12,349 bases of DNA from assembly GCA_964440605.1 (NCBI GenBank), contig CAYTSW010000080.1:1-12349 (forward strand), given 5' to 3'. Below are positions 1 through 6,709 of this stretch, piece after piece. The first letter of the stretch is position 1, and each line of letters begins with the position of its first letter. Below the pieces are notes generated by a model. The model ran no database searches, was not told the DNA's origin, and was given only the letters and a program-made list of their open reading frames with translations. The translations under genes were made by a program, and so were the position numbers. The stretch is from CAYTSW01 sp964440605. GTDB taxonomy: Bacteria; Planctomycetota; Phycisphaerae; Phycisphaerales; UBA1924.

Positions 1-525
1 ATGCCCGTCTGGGCCTTCTTCATGGTCTTCTTCACGATGGCCTCCGTCGGCCTGCCGGGGCTCAACGGCTTCGTCAGCGAGTTCATGTGCCTGATGGGCG
101 CGTTCATGTCCGGCTCGTACGACATCGGCATCGGCGGCACGTTCGGCCCGCTCGGTCCCTGGTTCGCCGCCATCGCCGGCACGGGCATGATCGTCGCCGC
201 GATCTACCTGCTGTACATGGTCGGCAAGATCTGCTTCGGCCCGCTCGTGGAGCCGGTCGGTCACGAGCACCACGGCCCGCTGCCGGTGGACCTGAGCGTG
301 CGCGAGATCGGCGTGCTCACGCCGCTGGCGGTGGCCTGCGTCGTGCTGGGCGTGTACCCGACCCCGGTGATCGAGTCGATCGAGCCGGTGAACGAGCGGG
401 TGCTGGCGGTGTACGAAGAGCTGGCCGAGCGCGGCGTCATCGAGGCGCAGGCGCCGGCGACGGACGACATGACGATCCAAGATGACCTTGAGCCGGCGGT
501 GGTACTCGGGGAGGTGGCGCGATGA
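1..525 (+). CDS. nuoM: NADH-quinone oxidoreductase subunit M, C-terminal part (5' truncated by window edge)
   Basis: This is the last 174 residues of a proton-pumping antiporter-like subunit of respiratory complex I, an inner-membrane protein that takes part in proton translocation coupled to NADH oxidation by quinone. The visible block ASVGLPGLNGFVSEFM is the family's conserved helix, and the Glu in FVSEF matches the conserved C-terminal-half glutamate of NuoM. It is followed by a transmembrane segment ending in YLLYMVGKICFGP, the usual NuoM pattern, and another around residues 101-122. Full NuoM proteins are about 500 residues, so roughly two thirds lies upstream of the window; the ATG at base 1 is an internal Met, not the start. 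The last 30 or so residues are an acidic soluble tail. The stop codon overlaps the nuoN start in an ATGA, implying translational coupling. Identification is firm. Confidence 0.93.
   Translation: MPVWAFFMVFFTMASVGLPGLNGFVSEFMCLMGAFMSGSYDIGIGGTFGPLGPWFAAIAGTGMIVAAIYLLYMVGKICFGPLVEPVGHEHHGPLPVDLSVREIGVLTPLAVACVVLGVYPTPVIESIEPVNERVLAVYEELAERGVIEAQAPATDDMTIQDDLEPAVVLGEVAR
508..516 (+). promoter_or_regulatory. Shine-Dalgarno site for nuoN inside the nuoM 3' end
   Basis: The run GGGGAGGTG contains a full GGAGGT core (510-515) six bases before the ATG at 522. It lies within the last codons of nuoM and supports 522 as the nuoN start. It is the clearest ribosome binding site in the window; most other genes here have weak or no such motif. 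Confidence 0.7.
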
Positions 526-2240
526 TCGCTTCGCTCGTGACCGACGGCTCATTGGCAACCCTCGCTCAGGCGACGGTGCAGACCCTCGAGCAGCCCGGCG
601 GCGTCGCCGAACTGATGGCCGAAAAGCTCAGCTACCTCGTGCCCGAGGCGATCCTGTTCGTCGCGACGTGCGTGGCGATGGTGCTGGGGCTGTCACCCAA
701 GCGGAGCCTCCGCGACGCGACGCCAGCGGCGGCGATCATCGGCCTGCTGGCCGCGGGCATCGCCGCGCTCTATGCCCCGCGCATGCCCGGCGCCTTCCTT
801 GGCGACCTGATGGTCTATGCCAAGGTGCTCGTCGCCTCGGTCGGGACGCTGCTCGTGTTGCTGGTCAGCGGGACGGTGGACCGCGCGTACGAAGCGGCCA
901 TCTCGCGCGGCGTGCCCTTCGACGGCATCCGCTCCACGCGCGGCGAGTTCTACGCCTTCCTGCTCTTCAGCCTCACCGGGCTGATGCTCTGCGCGAGCGC
1001 CGACGACCTCATCTGGCTCTTCCTCGCCCTCGAGCTCACGTCGCTGCCGACGTACGTGATGGTCAGCATTTCGACCGACCGCTCGCGCAGCCAGGAAGCC
1101 GGCATCAAGTATTTCTTCCTCGGTGCCTTCGGTGCCGCCATCTTCCTGTACGGCTTTGCGCTGCTCTACGGCGCCGCGGGCACGACGCTGCTCTTCGGCG
1201 AGCCGGGCGTCCCGTCGATCGCGGCTCACTTCGCCGAGCACGGCCTGGGTGCGATGGGCACGCTGGGCATGGCCTTGGCGATCATCGGCATCTGCTTCAA
1301 GATCGCCGCGGTGCCGATGCACTTCTACACGCCCGACGTGTACGAGGGTGCCGCGACGCCCGTCGCCGCCTTCCTCGCCTTCGTGCCCAAGACCGCGGGC
1401 TTCATCGCGATCATGCTGCTGGTGAGCACCATCGGCTGGGGCTACGGGCCGGACGGCGGGCTGCCGCCGGCGATCCATGCGATCCTCTGGGTGGTCGCGG
1501 CGCTGACGATGACCCTCGGGAACGTGCTCGCGCTGCTGCAGCGTTCGGTCAAGCGCATGCTGGCTTATTCCTCAATCGCCCACTCGGGCTACATGCTCGT
1601 CGGCGTGGTCGCGGGGCCGGGCGACGGCGATCTGGCGAGCAACGGCCTGGCGGCCGTCCTCTTCTACCTGCTTACGTACGGCTTCATGAACCTCGGCGCC
1701 TTCGGCGTGCTCGCCTGCCTCTCACGCCGCACGGGCGACGAGATCGAGAACGTCGACGACCTGCGCGGCCTCTGCAAGCTCCACCCGCTGCTGGGCTGGA
1801 CGATGGTGCTTTGCGCCGCGTCGCTGCTCGGCCTGCCGCCGCTGCTGGGCTTCTTCGGCAAGCTCTACCTCTTCACCGCGGGCGTCGCGGCCGGGGAGTA
1901 TGCGCTGGTGATCATCCTGGGGGTGAACTCCGCGATCGCGGCGTTCTACTACCTCAAGCTCATCGGAGCGCCGTTGCTCGAATCGAGCGACGAGCCCTCG
2001 GACGCCCTGCGCGTCACGGGTTTCCCGGGGCGAGTCGTCGCCTCGGTGGTGAGTGCCGCTTCGGTCGTCGTGCTCATCCCCTTCGCGTCCAACCTGATGC
2101 GGGCGAGCGACACGGCGTCGTCACCCGCGGCCAGCCCGACGCCGGCGGTGAGTTCGGAAGCGGACACGGCCGCGCCAGCGCGGAGCGAACACGATCGTCG
2201 GGAGGCCGATAGGGCCGCTGTGTCCGACGCCGAAGGCTGA
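522..2240 (+). CDS. nuoN: NADH-quinone oxidoreductase subunit N
   Basis: NuoN is one of the three antiporter-like membrane subunits of complex I and contributes a proton channel. The 572-residue product is hydrophobic over residues 35-525. Family blocks are easy to read: LFLALELTSLPTYV (conserved Glu171), EAGIKYFFLGAF, FKIAAVPMHFYTPDVYEGA (Lys260), FVPKTAGF (Lys290), RMLAYSSIAHSGYMLVG, and LLGFFGKLYLF (Lys447). The Lys260-Lys290 spacing of 30 matches the two functional lysines known in E. coli NuoN. The start is set by the ATGA overlap with nuoM and the strong GGAGGT site. The protein is longer than the usual 480-500 residues, partly because of a hydrophilic Ala/Ser/Pro and charge-rich tail from about residue 525 to 572 and a longer N-terminus. 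It is probably the last gene of the nuo operon, as the next gene is convergent 18 bp away. Confidence 0.95.
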   Translation: MIASLVTDGSLATLAQATVQTLEQPGGVAELMAEKLSYLVPEAILFVATCVAMVLGLSPKRSLRDATPAAAIIGLLAAGIAALYAPRMPGAFLGDLMVYAKVLVASVGTLLVLLVSGTVDRAYEAAISRGVPFDGIRSTRGEFYAFLLFSLTGLMLCASADDLIWLFLALELTSLPTYVMVSISTDRSRSQEAGIKYFFLGAFGAAIFLYGFALLYGAAGTTLLFGEPGVPSIAAHFAEHGLGAMGTLGMALAIIGICFKIAAVPMHFYTPDVYEGAATPVAAFLAFVPKTAGFIAIMLLVSTIGWGYGPDGGLPPAIHAILWVVAALTMTLGNVLALLQRSVKRMLAYSSIAHSGYMLVGVVAGPGDGDLASNGLAAVLFYLLTYGFMNLGAFGVLACLSRRTGDEIENVDDLRGLCKLHPLLGWTMVLCAASLLGLPPLLGFFGKLYLFTAGVAAGEYALVIILGVNSAIAAFYYLKLIGAPLLESSDEPSDALRVTGFPGRVVASVVSAASVVVLIPFASNLMRASDTASSPAASPTPAVSSEADTAAPARSEHDRREADRAAVSDAEG

Positions 2241-2258
2241 TCACACGATCCCGAGTGT

Positions 2259-3173
2259 TCAACCGGGTGACGAAGCGGCTTTGGCCTTGCGTCTGCGTGT
2301 GAGGCGCATCGCGAGTTGCAGGCCCGCGCCGAGCAGTGTCGCTCCGGCCCAGACCGCGATCCACGCCAGCCGGGTGTCGGGCATCCATTCCGGCGTGCCG
2401 CCCTCCCACCGCGCGACGACCCACGCCGCGGCCGGGAGCCACATCAGCGCTCCGGCGCCGGCGGCGAGCAGTTCACTCGACAGGCGCGGCAGCGTGAGGC
2501 CGAGGCTCAGGCCGATGATGAGCCCCGCGACCACGGACCCGATGATGACGACGCGCTGGCGATCGCTCAGCGTGTCCCAATGCGCCACGACTTCGCGGTA
2601 CAGCCCGTCGAAGAAGGCGCCGATGCGACGCTCGAGTGTTTCGGCGGCTTCGGATGCCTCGTCGGCGGCTGCTTCAGGGTCGACTTCGGCCAACTCCCGC
2701 AACGCCTCGGCGGCTTCGAGACCCTGCTCGATCCGCCATCGCAACTCTTCCGCGCGTGCGGCGGCGGGCTCTTCGTCCTCGACTTCCACGCCGGGCAGGA
2801 GCTGCTCTTCGGGCGTCAGCGGGCCTTCGTCGGCGGGCGGGGGTGTGCTCCAGAGTCCGATCGTGAAGGCCGCGACGACCGGCGCGAGCGCTGCCAGCGA
2901 GGCGGCGAGCGTCGCAGCGACAAAGAGCTTGTAGGCGAAGATGCCCAGGATGGTCCCGAGCACGAGCCCAACGGCGCCGGTCGCCAGCGGCTCGAGGTTG
3001 ACGCCCAACCAGCCCGGCAGCAGGTAGCCGACCGTGGCGCCCGCAACGCAGCCGGCGACCGCGAAGGTGACGCGGAGCGTCCGCCCGCCGAAAAGCCACA
3101 GCGCCAGGCCCGCGCCGAGCAGCCCGGTCGCGATGGCCCACGCCAGGAGTGTGGTGTCGGTCTCGAGGCTCAT
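2259..3173 (-). CDS. Polytopic membrane protein of unknown function with a charged central helical segment
   Basis: I do not recognise this 304-residue protein with confidence. What can be seen: three or four hydrophobic segments in the first block (about residues 8-29, 33-55, 63-82 and 83-108), then a hydrophilic region (110-205) that opens with a Pro/Glu stretch (PPPADEGPLTPEEQLLPGVE) and continues as an Ala/Glu/Arg-rich likely helix or coiled coil, then three more membrane segments (208-228, 231-254, 268-289) and a basic tail RRRKAKAA. The glycine-rich first block (GLALWLFGGRTLRVTFAVAG) is reminiscent of DUF4203/TMEM198-like membrane proteins, a low-confidence comparison. The start ATG at 3173 precedes the first membrane segment directly, with no strong ribosome binding site. 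It is convergent with nuoN (18 bp gap) and divergent from pheA (104 bp), so it is probably transcribed alone. Confidence 0.75.
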   Translation of the reverse strand: MSLETDTTLLAWAIATGLLGAGLALWLFGGRTLRVTFAVAGCVAGATVGYLLPGWLGVNLEPLATGAVGLVLGTILGIFAYKLFVAATLAASLAALAPVVAAFTIGLWSTPPPADEGPLTPEEQLLPGVEVEDEEPAAARAEELRWRIEQGLEAAEALRELAEVDPEAAADEASEAAETLERRIGAFFDGLYREVVAHWDTLSDRQRVVIIGSVVAGLIIGLSLGLTLPRLSSELLAAGAGALMWLPAAAWVVARWEGGTPEWMPDTRLAWIAVWAGATLLGAGLQLAMRLTRRRKAKAASSPG

Positions 3174-3277
3174 GAACGCTCCTCGGCGCCGCGCCGTCCG
3201 TGGGCGGCCCTCCGCGACCCGCGTCGCTACTCTACACGCCGCTCATTCTTCGCTCCCCGCCTGCCGATCTTTCACGA
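3174..3277. promoter_or_regulatory. Divergent intergenic region between the membrane protein gene and pheA
   Basis: This 104 bp gap separates two divergent start codons and must contain, or lie next to, the promoters of both genes unless one is leaderless. I find no convincing -35/-10 pair, no attenuator-like leader peptide rich in Phe codons, and no riboswitch-like structure ahead of pheA. pheA also has no Shine-Dalgarno site before its ATG (the preceding bases are TTTCACGA). Confidence 0.35.
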
Positions 3278-4438
3278 ATGACCACCCCGCCCCCGCCCAA
3301 CAACTCCCCCGCCGGCGAGCCCGACTCGTCGGGCGGCCTCCCTTCGCTCGACGAGCTCCGCACCCGCATCGACCAGGCCGACCGCAAGCTCATCGAGCTG
3401 CTGAACGAGCGAGCGGGGCTCGTGGTGACCGTCGGGGAGGTGAAGCGCGGCTCGGGGACGCCCATCTATGCGCCGCACCGCGAGCAGGAGGTGCTCAAGA
3501 AGGTCATCGGACTCAACAGGGGCCCGCTGCCCGACCGCGCGATCGAGGCCATCTGGAGAGAGGTGATGTCCGGATCCTTCAGTCTCGAGCAGCCGCTGCG
3601 CATCGGGTACCTCGGCCCGCCCGGCTCGTTCAGCCACGAGGCGGCGACGCGGCACTTCGGCTCGTCCGTCAGCTACGAGGACCTGCACGAGGTGGAAGGC
3701 GTCTTCACCGAGGTGCTGCGCGGGCACTGCCACTACGGGCTGGCGCCGATCGAGAACTCCGCCGCCGGCGGCATCGTCGATACGCTCGACGCCCTGCTCG
3801 AGCACGGCACGAAGCTGGAGATCTACGCTGAGCTGCTGCTCAACGTGCACCAGACGCTGCTGGCCAACTGCGAGCCGGGAGAGATCAAGCGGATCCACTC
3901 GAAGCCCGAGGCGCTGAGCCAGTGCCGCAAATGGATCGCGACGCAGTACCCGCAGGCCGAACTGGTGCCGGCGGCGAGCACAAGCCGCGCCGTGCAGACC
4001 GCCAAAGCCGAGGAAATGCTCGAGCCGGGTCGTGGCTCGGCGGCCATCGGTTCGGCGCTGGCCGGTCAGATGTACGGCGTCAACGTCCTGTTCGAACGCA
4101 TCGAGGACGATCCGAACAACATCACCCGCTTCTTCATCCTCTCCAAGCAGAACACCGAGCCCTCGGGCGACGACAAGACCTCGATGATGTTCCAGACCGA
4201 CGACAAGCCGGGCGCACTCCTCCGCGTGCTCGCGGCCTTCGAGCATCGAGGCATCAACCTGACGCACATCGACAAACGCCCCTCCGGCCGCGTCAACTGG
4301 GCGTACAGCTTCTTCATCGACGCTCAGGGCCACCGCGAGGACGACAATCTCAAGGGCGCCATCGAAGACGCCAAGGCCCACTGCAACGACCTCGTCGTCC
4401 TCGGCAGCTACCCGCGCGCGACGCGCATCCTCGAGTAG
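3278..4438 (+). CDS. pheA: Bifunctional chorismate mutase / prephenate dehydratase (P-protein)
   Basis: This enzyme converts chorismate to prephenate and then to phenylpyruvate, the committed branch to phenylalanine, in the cytoplasm. The 386-residue product has the full fused layout. An AroQ-type chorismate mutase helix domain lies at about 22-100 (LDELRTRIDQADRKLIELL; the APHREQEVL block is also typical). Prephenate dehydratase lies at about 107-285 (YLGPPGSFSHEAA, APIENSAAGGIVDTL, IHSKPEALSQC, AAIGSALAGQMYGV, and PNNITRFFIL with the catalytic TRF triplet). A C-terminal ACT domain lies at about 302-377 (KTSMMFQTDDKPGALLRVL, GINLTHIDKRPSGR). The ACT domain implies allosteric feedback by phenylalanine. 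Its GAL motif is intact, but the usual ESRP motif reads DKRP. An in-frame extension to 3200 exists but has no family similarity, so the ATG at 3278 is chosen, giving a 21-residue Pro/Ser-rich leader before the mutase domain. Confidence 0.95.
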   Translation: MTTPPPPNNSPAGEPDSSGGLPSLDELRTRIDQADRKLIELLNERAGLVVTVGEVKRGSGTPIYAPHREQEVLKKVIGLNRGPLPDRAIEAIWREVMSGSFSLEQPLRIGYLGPPGSFSHEAATRHFGSSVSYEDLHEVEGVFTEVLRGHCHYGLAPIENSAAGGIVDTLDALLEHGTKLEIYAELLLNVHQTLLANCEPGEIKRIHSKPEALSQCRKWIATQYPQAELVPAASTSRAVQTAKAEEMLEPGRGSAAIGSALAGQMYGVNVLFERIEDDPNNITRFFILSKQNTEPSGDDKTSMMFQTDDKPGALLRVLAAFEHRGINLTHIDKRPSGRVNWAYSFFIDAQGHREDDNLKGAIEDAKAHCNDLVVLGSYPRATRILE

Positions 4439-4456
4439 CGCCGGCGCGCGATGCGC
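4423..4456. terminator. Possible bidirectional terminator at the pheA / permease convergence
   Basis: The arms GCGCATC (4423-4429) and GATGCGC (4450-4456) are perfect inverted repeats flanking a 20-base interval that itself contains the palindrome GCGCCGGCGC (4438-4447). The structure straddles both stop codons of two convergent genes only 17 bp apart. No T-tract follows on either strand, so factor-independent termination is not demonstrated, and GC-rich DNA makes short inverted repeats common. Confidence 0.25.
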
Positions 4457-6144
4457 TAGAGCAGAATCGCGGCCGCGACGCCCGAGACCAGCGCGTACAG
4501 CAGCATCGGGCCGATCGTCAGCCGCAGCGCCGCGGAAACCGGGCGGACATCGCGGCTGGCGCTAGCGGCTTCGGACTCGGCTTGCGCCCGGCGCTTGCCC
4601 GCGAGCAGCCCGAGCACCGCCGCGACCGCGACGATGTTGTGGATGCACACCATGTTGCCCATCGCGGCGCCGATGGACTGCATCGCGAGCACGTCGAGCC
4701 GATCGAGCCCGAGTGTCATCGCGATCGCCTCCTGCACGGGGCCAAAGGTGAGGTTGGAGACGGTCGCCGAGCCGGAGAAGAACGAGCCGAGCGCGCCGAG
4801 CAGCGGCGCGACGCTCGGCCACAGCCCCGGTTCGACCGCCCCGACGGCGCGGGCCATGGCGTCACCGATGAGCCGCGCGGGCGCGTCTTCGCCGCCGTGC
4901 GTCATCAGCTTCACGAGCACGAGCGCGCCGGCGAGGGCGATGGCGGGTTTGACGAGCCGCGACGCCGTCCCGCGCATCGCGCCCGCCGCCGTCGCGCGCG
5001 ACATCCGCAGCAGCGGCACGCTCACCGCGAACGCCAGCACGAACGGGATGATGAAGGGCACATAGAGCACGGCCATCGACCAGCCGATCCCCGTGCCGAA
5101 GATCTTCTCAAGGCCCACGACCAATGACGCTGAAATCGACAGCACGCCGAGGAAACCCAGGTCGAGCACGACCGCCGGCGCATCGGCCAGCAGCAGTGGC
5201 TTGATGCCCACAGGCTCCAGCCGCGTGATCGCCAGGAGGACGATTGTCAGCAGCAGGGGGGTCAGCGCACGCCAGAGGGGTAGGCCGGGTGTGTCGTGCG
5301 CAGTGGTCGGCTCGGCTTGCGGGTGCGCGTTGTGCCGCGCGCCGATAACCCTCGCGACGATCGCCGACGCCGCCAGGCCGCACAGCCCGCCGACGATGGA
5401 TGGAAACTCCGTGCTGAAGCGTGCGGCGACGAGCGAGCCCGCCGCCGTTGCCGCGAGGATCAGCAGCACGCTCACCAGCCGCCCGCGCACGTCGCGCCAG
5501 GGCATGAGGATCAACAATGCGCTGATCACGACGATCGGTGACGCGATCGCCTGCACCAGCGCCGCCCGCCCGCCCACGGCGAGCTGTTCCGCGGGCGTGA
5601 GGCCGATCTCGCCAAGGCCAAACCAGATGGGCGTTCCGACGGCTCCGAAGACGACGGGCACGGTGTTCATCACGAGGCACGCCGCCGCCGCCCGGATGGC
5701 CGGGAAGCCCAGCGCGACGAGCACCGGAGCCGCCAGCGCCGCGGGCGTGCCGAATCCGCTGAGGCCCTCGACGAGGTACGAGAACGACCAGCCGACGAGC
5801 ATCGCCTGCACCACTCGGTCGGGGCTGAGCCGGCGGAGCCACTCCGTCAGCCGCGCCATCGCCCCCGACCGCTCCAGCCCAGTGAAGAGCAGGATTGCGC
5901 CGGCGACGATCGCGAGCGGCGTGAGAGAAGTGAGCAAGCCCTCGACGCACCGCGCATGGACCTGCATAAGCGCGCCGGGCTCGCTCTCTGCGGCGAGCGC
6001 CCGAGGGAGCTGGACCAGGTACGCAAGCAACGCCGCGATCGGCAGTGCTACCTCCGCCGGCAGCGGCAAACGCAGCCGGCGCGACGTGACCGTCATCGAG
6101 ACGACGAGCACCGCCAACGGCAGGACGGCGACGAGGACGCTCAT
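4456..6144 (-). CDS. L-lactate permease family transporter (LctP family)
   Basis: This is a polytopic inner-membrane transporter of the lactate permease family, whose known members import lactate or glycolate with protons. The 562-residue length fits the family (about 550). Diagnostic blocks are EGLSGFGTPAALAAP (residues 126-140) followed by LVMNTVPVVFGAVGTPI (157-173), and near the C-terminus LGSFFSGSATVSNLTFG (452-468) and a MGNMVCIHNIVAVAA segment (495-509). At least twelve hydrophobic segments are visible. The ATG at 6144 lies directly before the first membrane helix; a GTG at 6165 in the same frame would add seven residues and is a real alternative, since neither has a good ribosome binding site. 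No lactate dehydrogenase or lldR-type regulator is nearby, so substrate is inferred from family only. The gene is convergent with pheA and 70 bp downstream of the DUF3467 gene on the same strand. Confidence 0.88.
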   Translation of the reverse strand: MSVLVAVLPLAVLVVSMTVTSRRLRLPLPAEVALPIAALLAYLVQLPRALAAESEPGALMQVHARCVEGLLTSLTPLAIVAGAILLFTGLERSGAMARLTEWLRRLSPDRVVQAMLVGWSFSYLVEGLSGFGTPAALAAPVLVALGFPAIRAAAACLVMNTVPVVFGAVGTPIWFGLGEIGLTPAEQLAVGGRAALVQAIASPIVVISALLILMPWRDVRGRLVSVLLILAATAAGSLVAARFSTEFPSIVGGLCGLAASAIVARVIGARHNAHPQAEPTTAHDTPGLPLWRALTPLLLTIVLLAITRLEPVGIKPLLLADAPAVVLDLGFLGVLSISASLVVGLEKIFGTGIGWSMAVLYVPFIIPFVLAFAVSVPLLRMSRATAAGAMRGTASRLVKPAIALAGALVLVKLMTHGGEDAPARLIGDAMARAVGAVEPGLWPSVAPLLGALGSFFSGSATVSNLTFGPVQEAIAMTLGLDRLDVLAMQSIGAAMGNMVCIHNIVAVAAVLGLLAGKRRAQAESEAASASRDVRPVSAALRLTIGPMLLYALVSGVAAAILL

Positions 6145-6214
6145 GGTGCGGGCATCATCAGTCACTCATCCGCCGTGCCGACGAATGGTGCCTGTAGATC
6201 GTGGCGGCTGCGGC

Positions 6215-6547
6215 TCAGCCCGCCTGCTCGGGGCCTTGGCCGGCGTCGATGGGCTGCTTGGGCGACATGTCGATGGCACCGAAGCGCTGCTCATACGCGG
6301 CTACCGCCTGTTGGAGGCTGGCGGTAAGACGCTTGGCGCCCGTCCAGTTCATGACGACGCGCGAGCCGACGGCGAAGACCATCGTCATGGGCTGGTCCTG
6401 ACCCTGCTGCTGCGGGAGGTTGATGCCGAAGTCGAGCACGATCTCGTCGGCGGTGGTGGAGGTCCGGATGGTGTTCGCGTACGCGGTGGTCATCTTCGAC
6501 TCGTCGACGCGGATCTGGACCTGCTGCTGCTTCGGGGACTGGCTCAT
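6215..6547 (-). CDS. DUF3467 family small protein
   Basis: This 110-residue soluble protein matches the DUF3467 pattern: an N-terminal strand QVQIRVDESKMTTAYANTIR, then TADEIVLDFGINLP, a glutamine-rich loop QQQGQDQP, then VVMNWTGAKRLTASLQQAV and AYEQRFGAID, where the family usually has R-hydrophobic-TPQHAK...L...YE..FG-I. The family has no established function. It has no signal peptide or membrane segment. The frame stays open upstream to 6592, but the ATG at 6547 is preferred because family similarity begins immediately after it and a purine-rich AGAAGAGA sits eight bases upstream (6556-6563). The C-terminal tail (PKQPIDAGQGPEQAG) is probably disordered. It lies between the carboxypeptidase and permease genes on the same strand with gaps of 162 and 70 bp, so its operon membership is unclear. 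Confidence 0.82.
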   Translation of the reverse strand: MSQSPKQQQVQIRVDESKMTTAYANTIRTSTTADEIVLDFGINLPQQQGQDQPMTMVFAVGSRVVMNWTGAKRLTASLQQAVAAYEQRFGAIDMSPKQPIDAGQGPEQAG

Positions 6548-6572
6548 GGCGGGTGTCTCTTCTGCGAGGCGT

Positions 6573-6626
6573 GGCTGTGAACGAAGGGTCACGCCGACCG
6601 CTGATGAGCGGCCGGGAACACCCGGC
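6573..6626 (-). promoter_or_regulatory. Three adjacent stem-loops in the leader of the DUF3467 gene
   Basis: Plus-strand coordinates. GCCGGG-AACA-CCCGGC (6611-6626) is a perfect six-pair hairpin. CCGCT-GATG-AGCGG (6598-6611) is a perfect five-pair hairpin touching it. GGCTGTGA/TCACGCC (6573-6595) forms seven pairs with one bulged T. On the minus strand they lie 84 bases or more beyond the carboxypeptidase stop and about 26-79 bases before the DUF3467 ATG. A TATCAT hexamer (minus strand, 6653-6658) could be a -10 element placing all three in a 5' untranslated leader, but I see no matching -35 box. Alternatively the 6-pair hairpin helps end the carboxypeptidase transcript. No T-tract follows. 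Confidence 0.3.
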
Positions 6627-6709
6627 GCGGCAGAGCCGGCGGGCGGGGCGGCATGATAACACCCGGCCCTGCTGACGAGAGACGAGCGAGGATCACACGC
6701 CGGTTCTGC

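Noticed and set aside
1..3. ATG at the first base as a true start of a short NuoM-like gene
   Set aside because: The sequence begins in the middle of a conserved NuoM block; the protein clearly continues upstream of the window.
482..2212. Long plus-strand open frame of 576 codons overlapping nuoN
   Set aside because: It is out of frame with a well-supported nuoN and its translation is Arg/Ala/Gly-rich with no domain, typical of a shadow frame in GC-rich DNA.
2241..2258. Possible terminator between nuoN and the convergent membrane protein gene
   Set aside because: Only a four-pair ACAC/GTGT stem can be drawn and no T-tract follows; too weak to call.
3272..4381. 369-codon minus-strand frame opposite pheA
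   Set aside because: It lies antisense to a clear enzyme gene and encodes a low-complexity, Arg/Val/Leu-rich product without family motifs.
5093..6580. 495-codon plus-strand frame across the permease and DUF3467 genes
   Set aside because: It is antisense to two recognisable genes, crosses their intergenic gap, and gives a Ser/Arg/Thr-rich translation without motifs.
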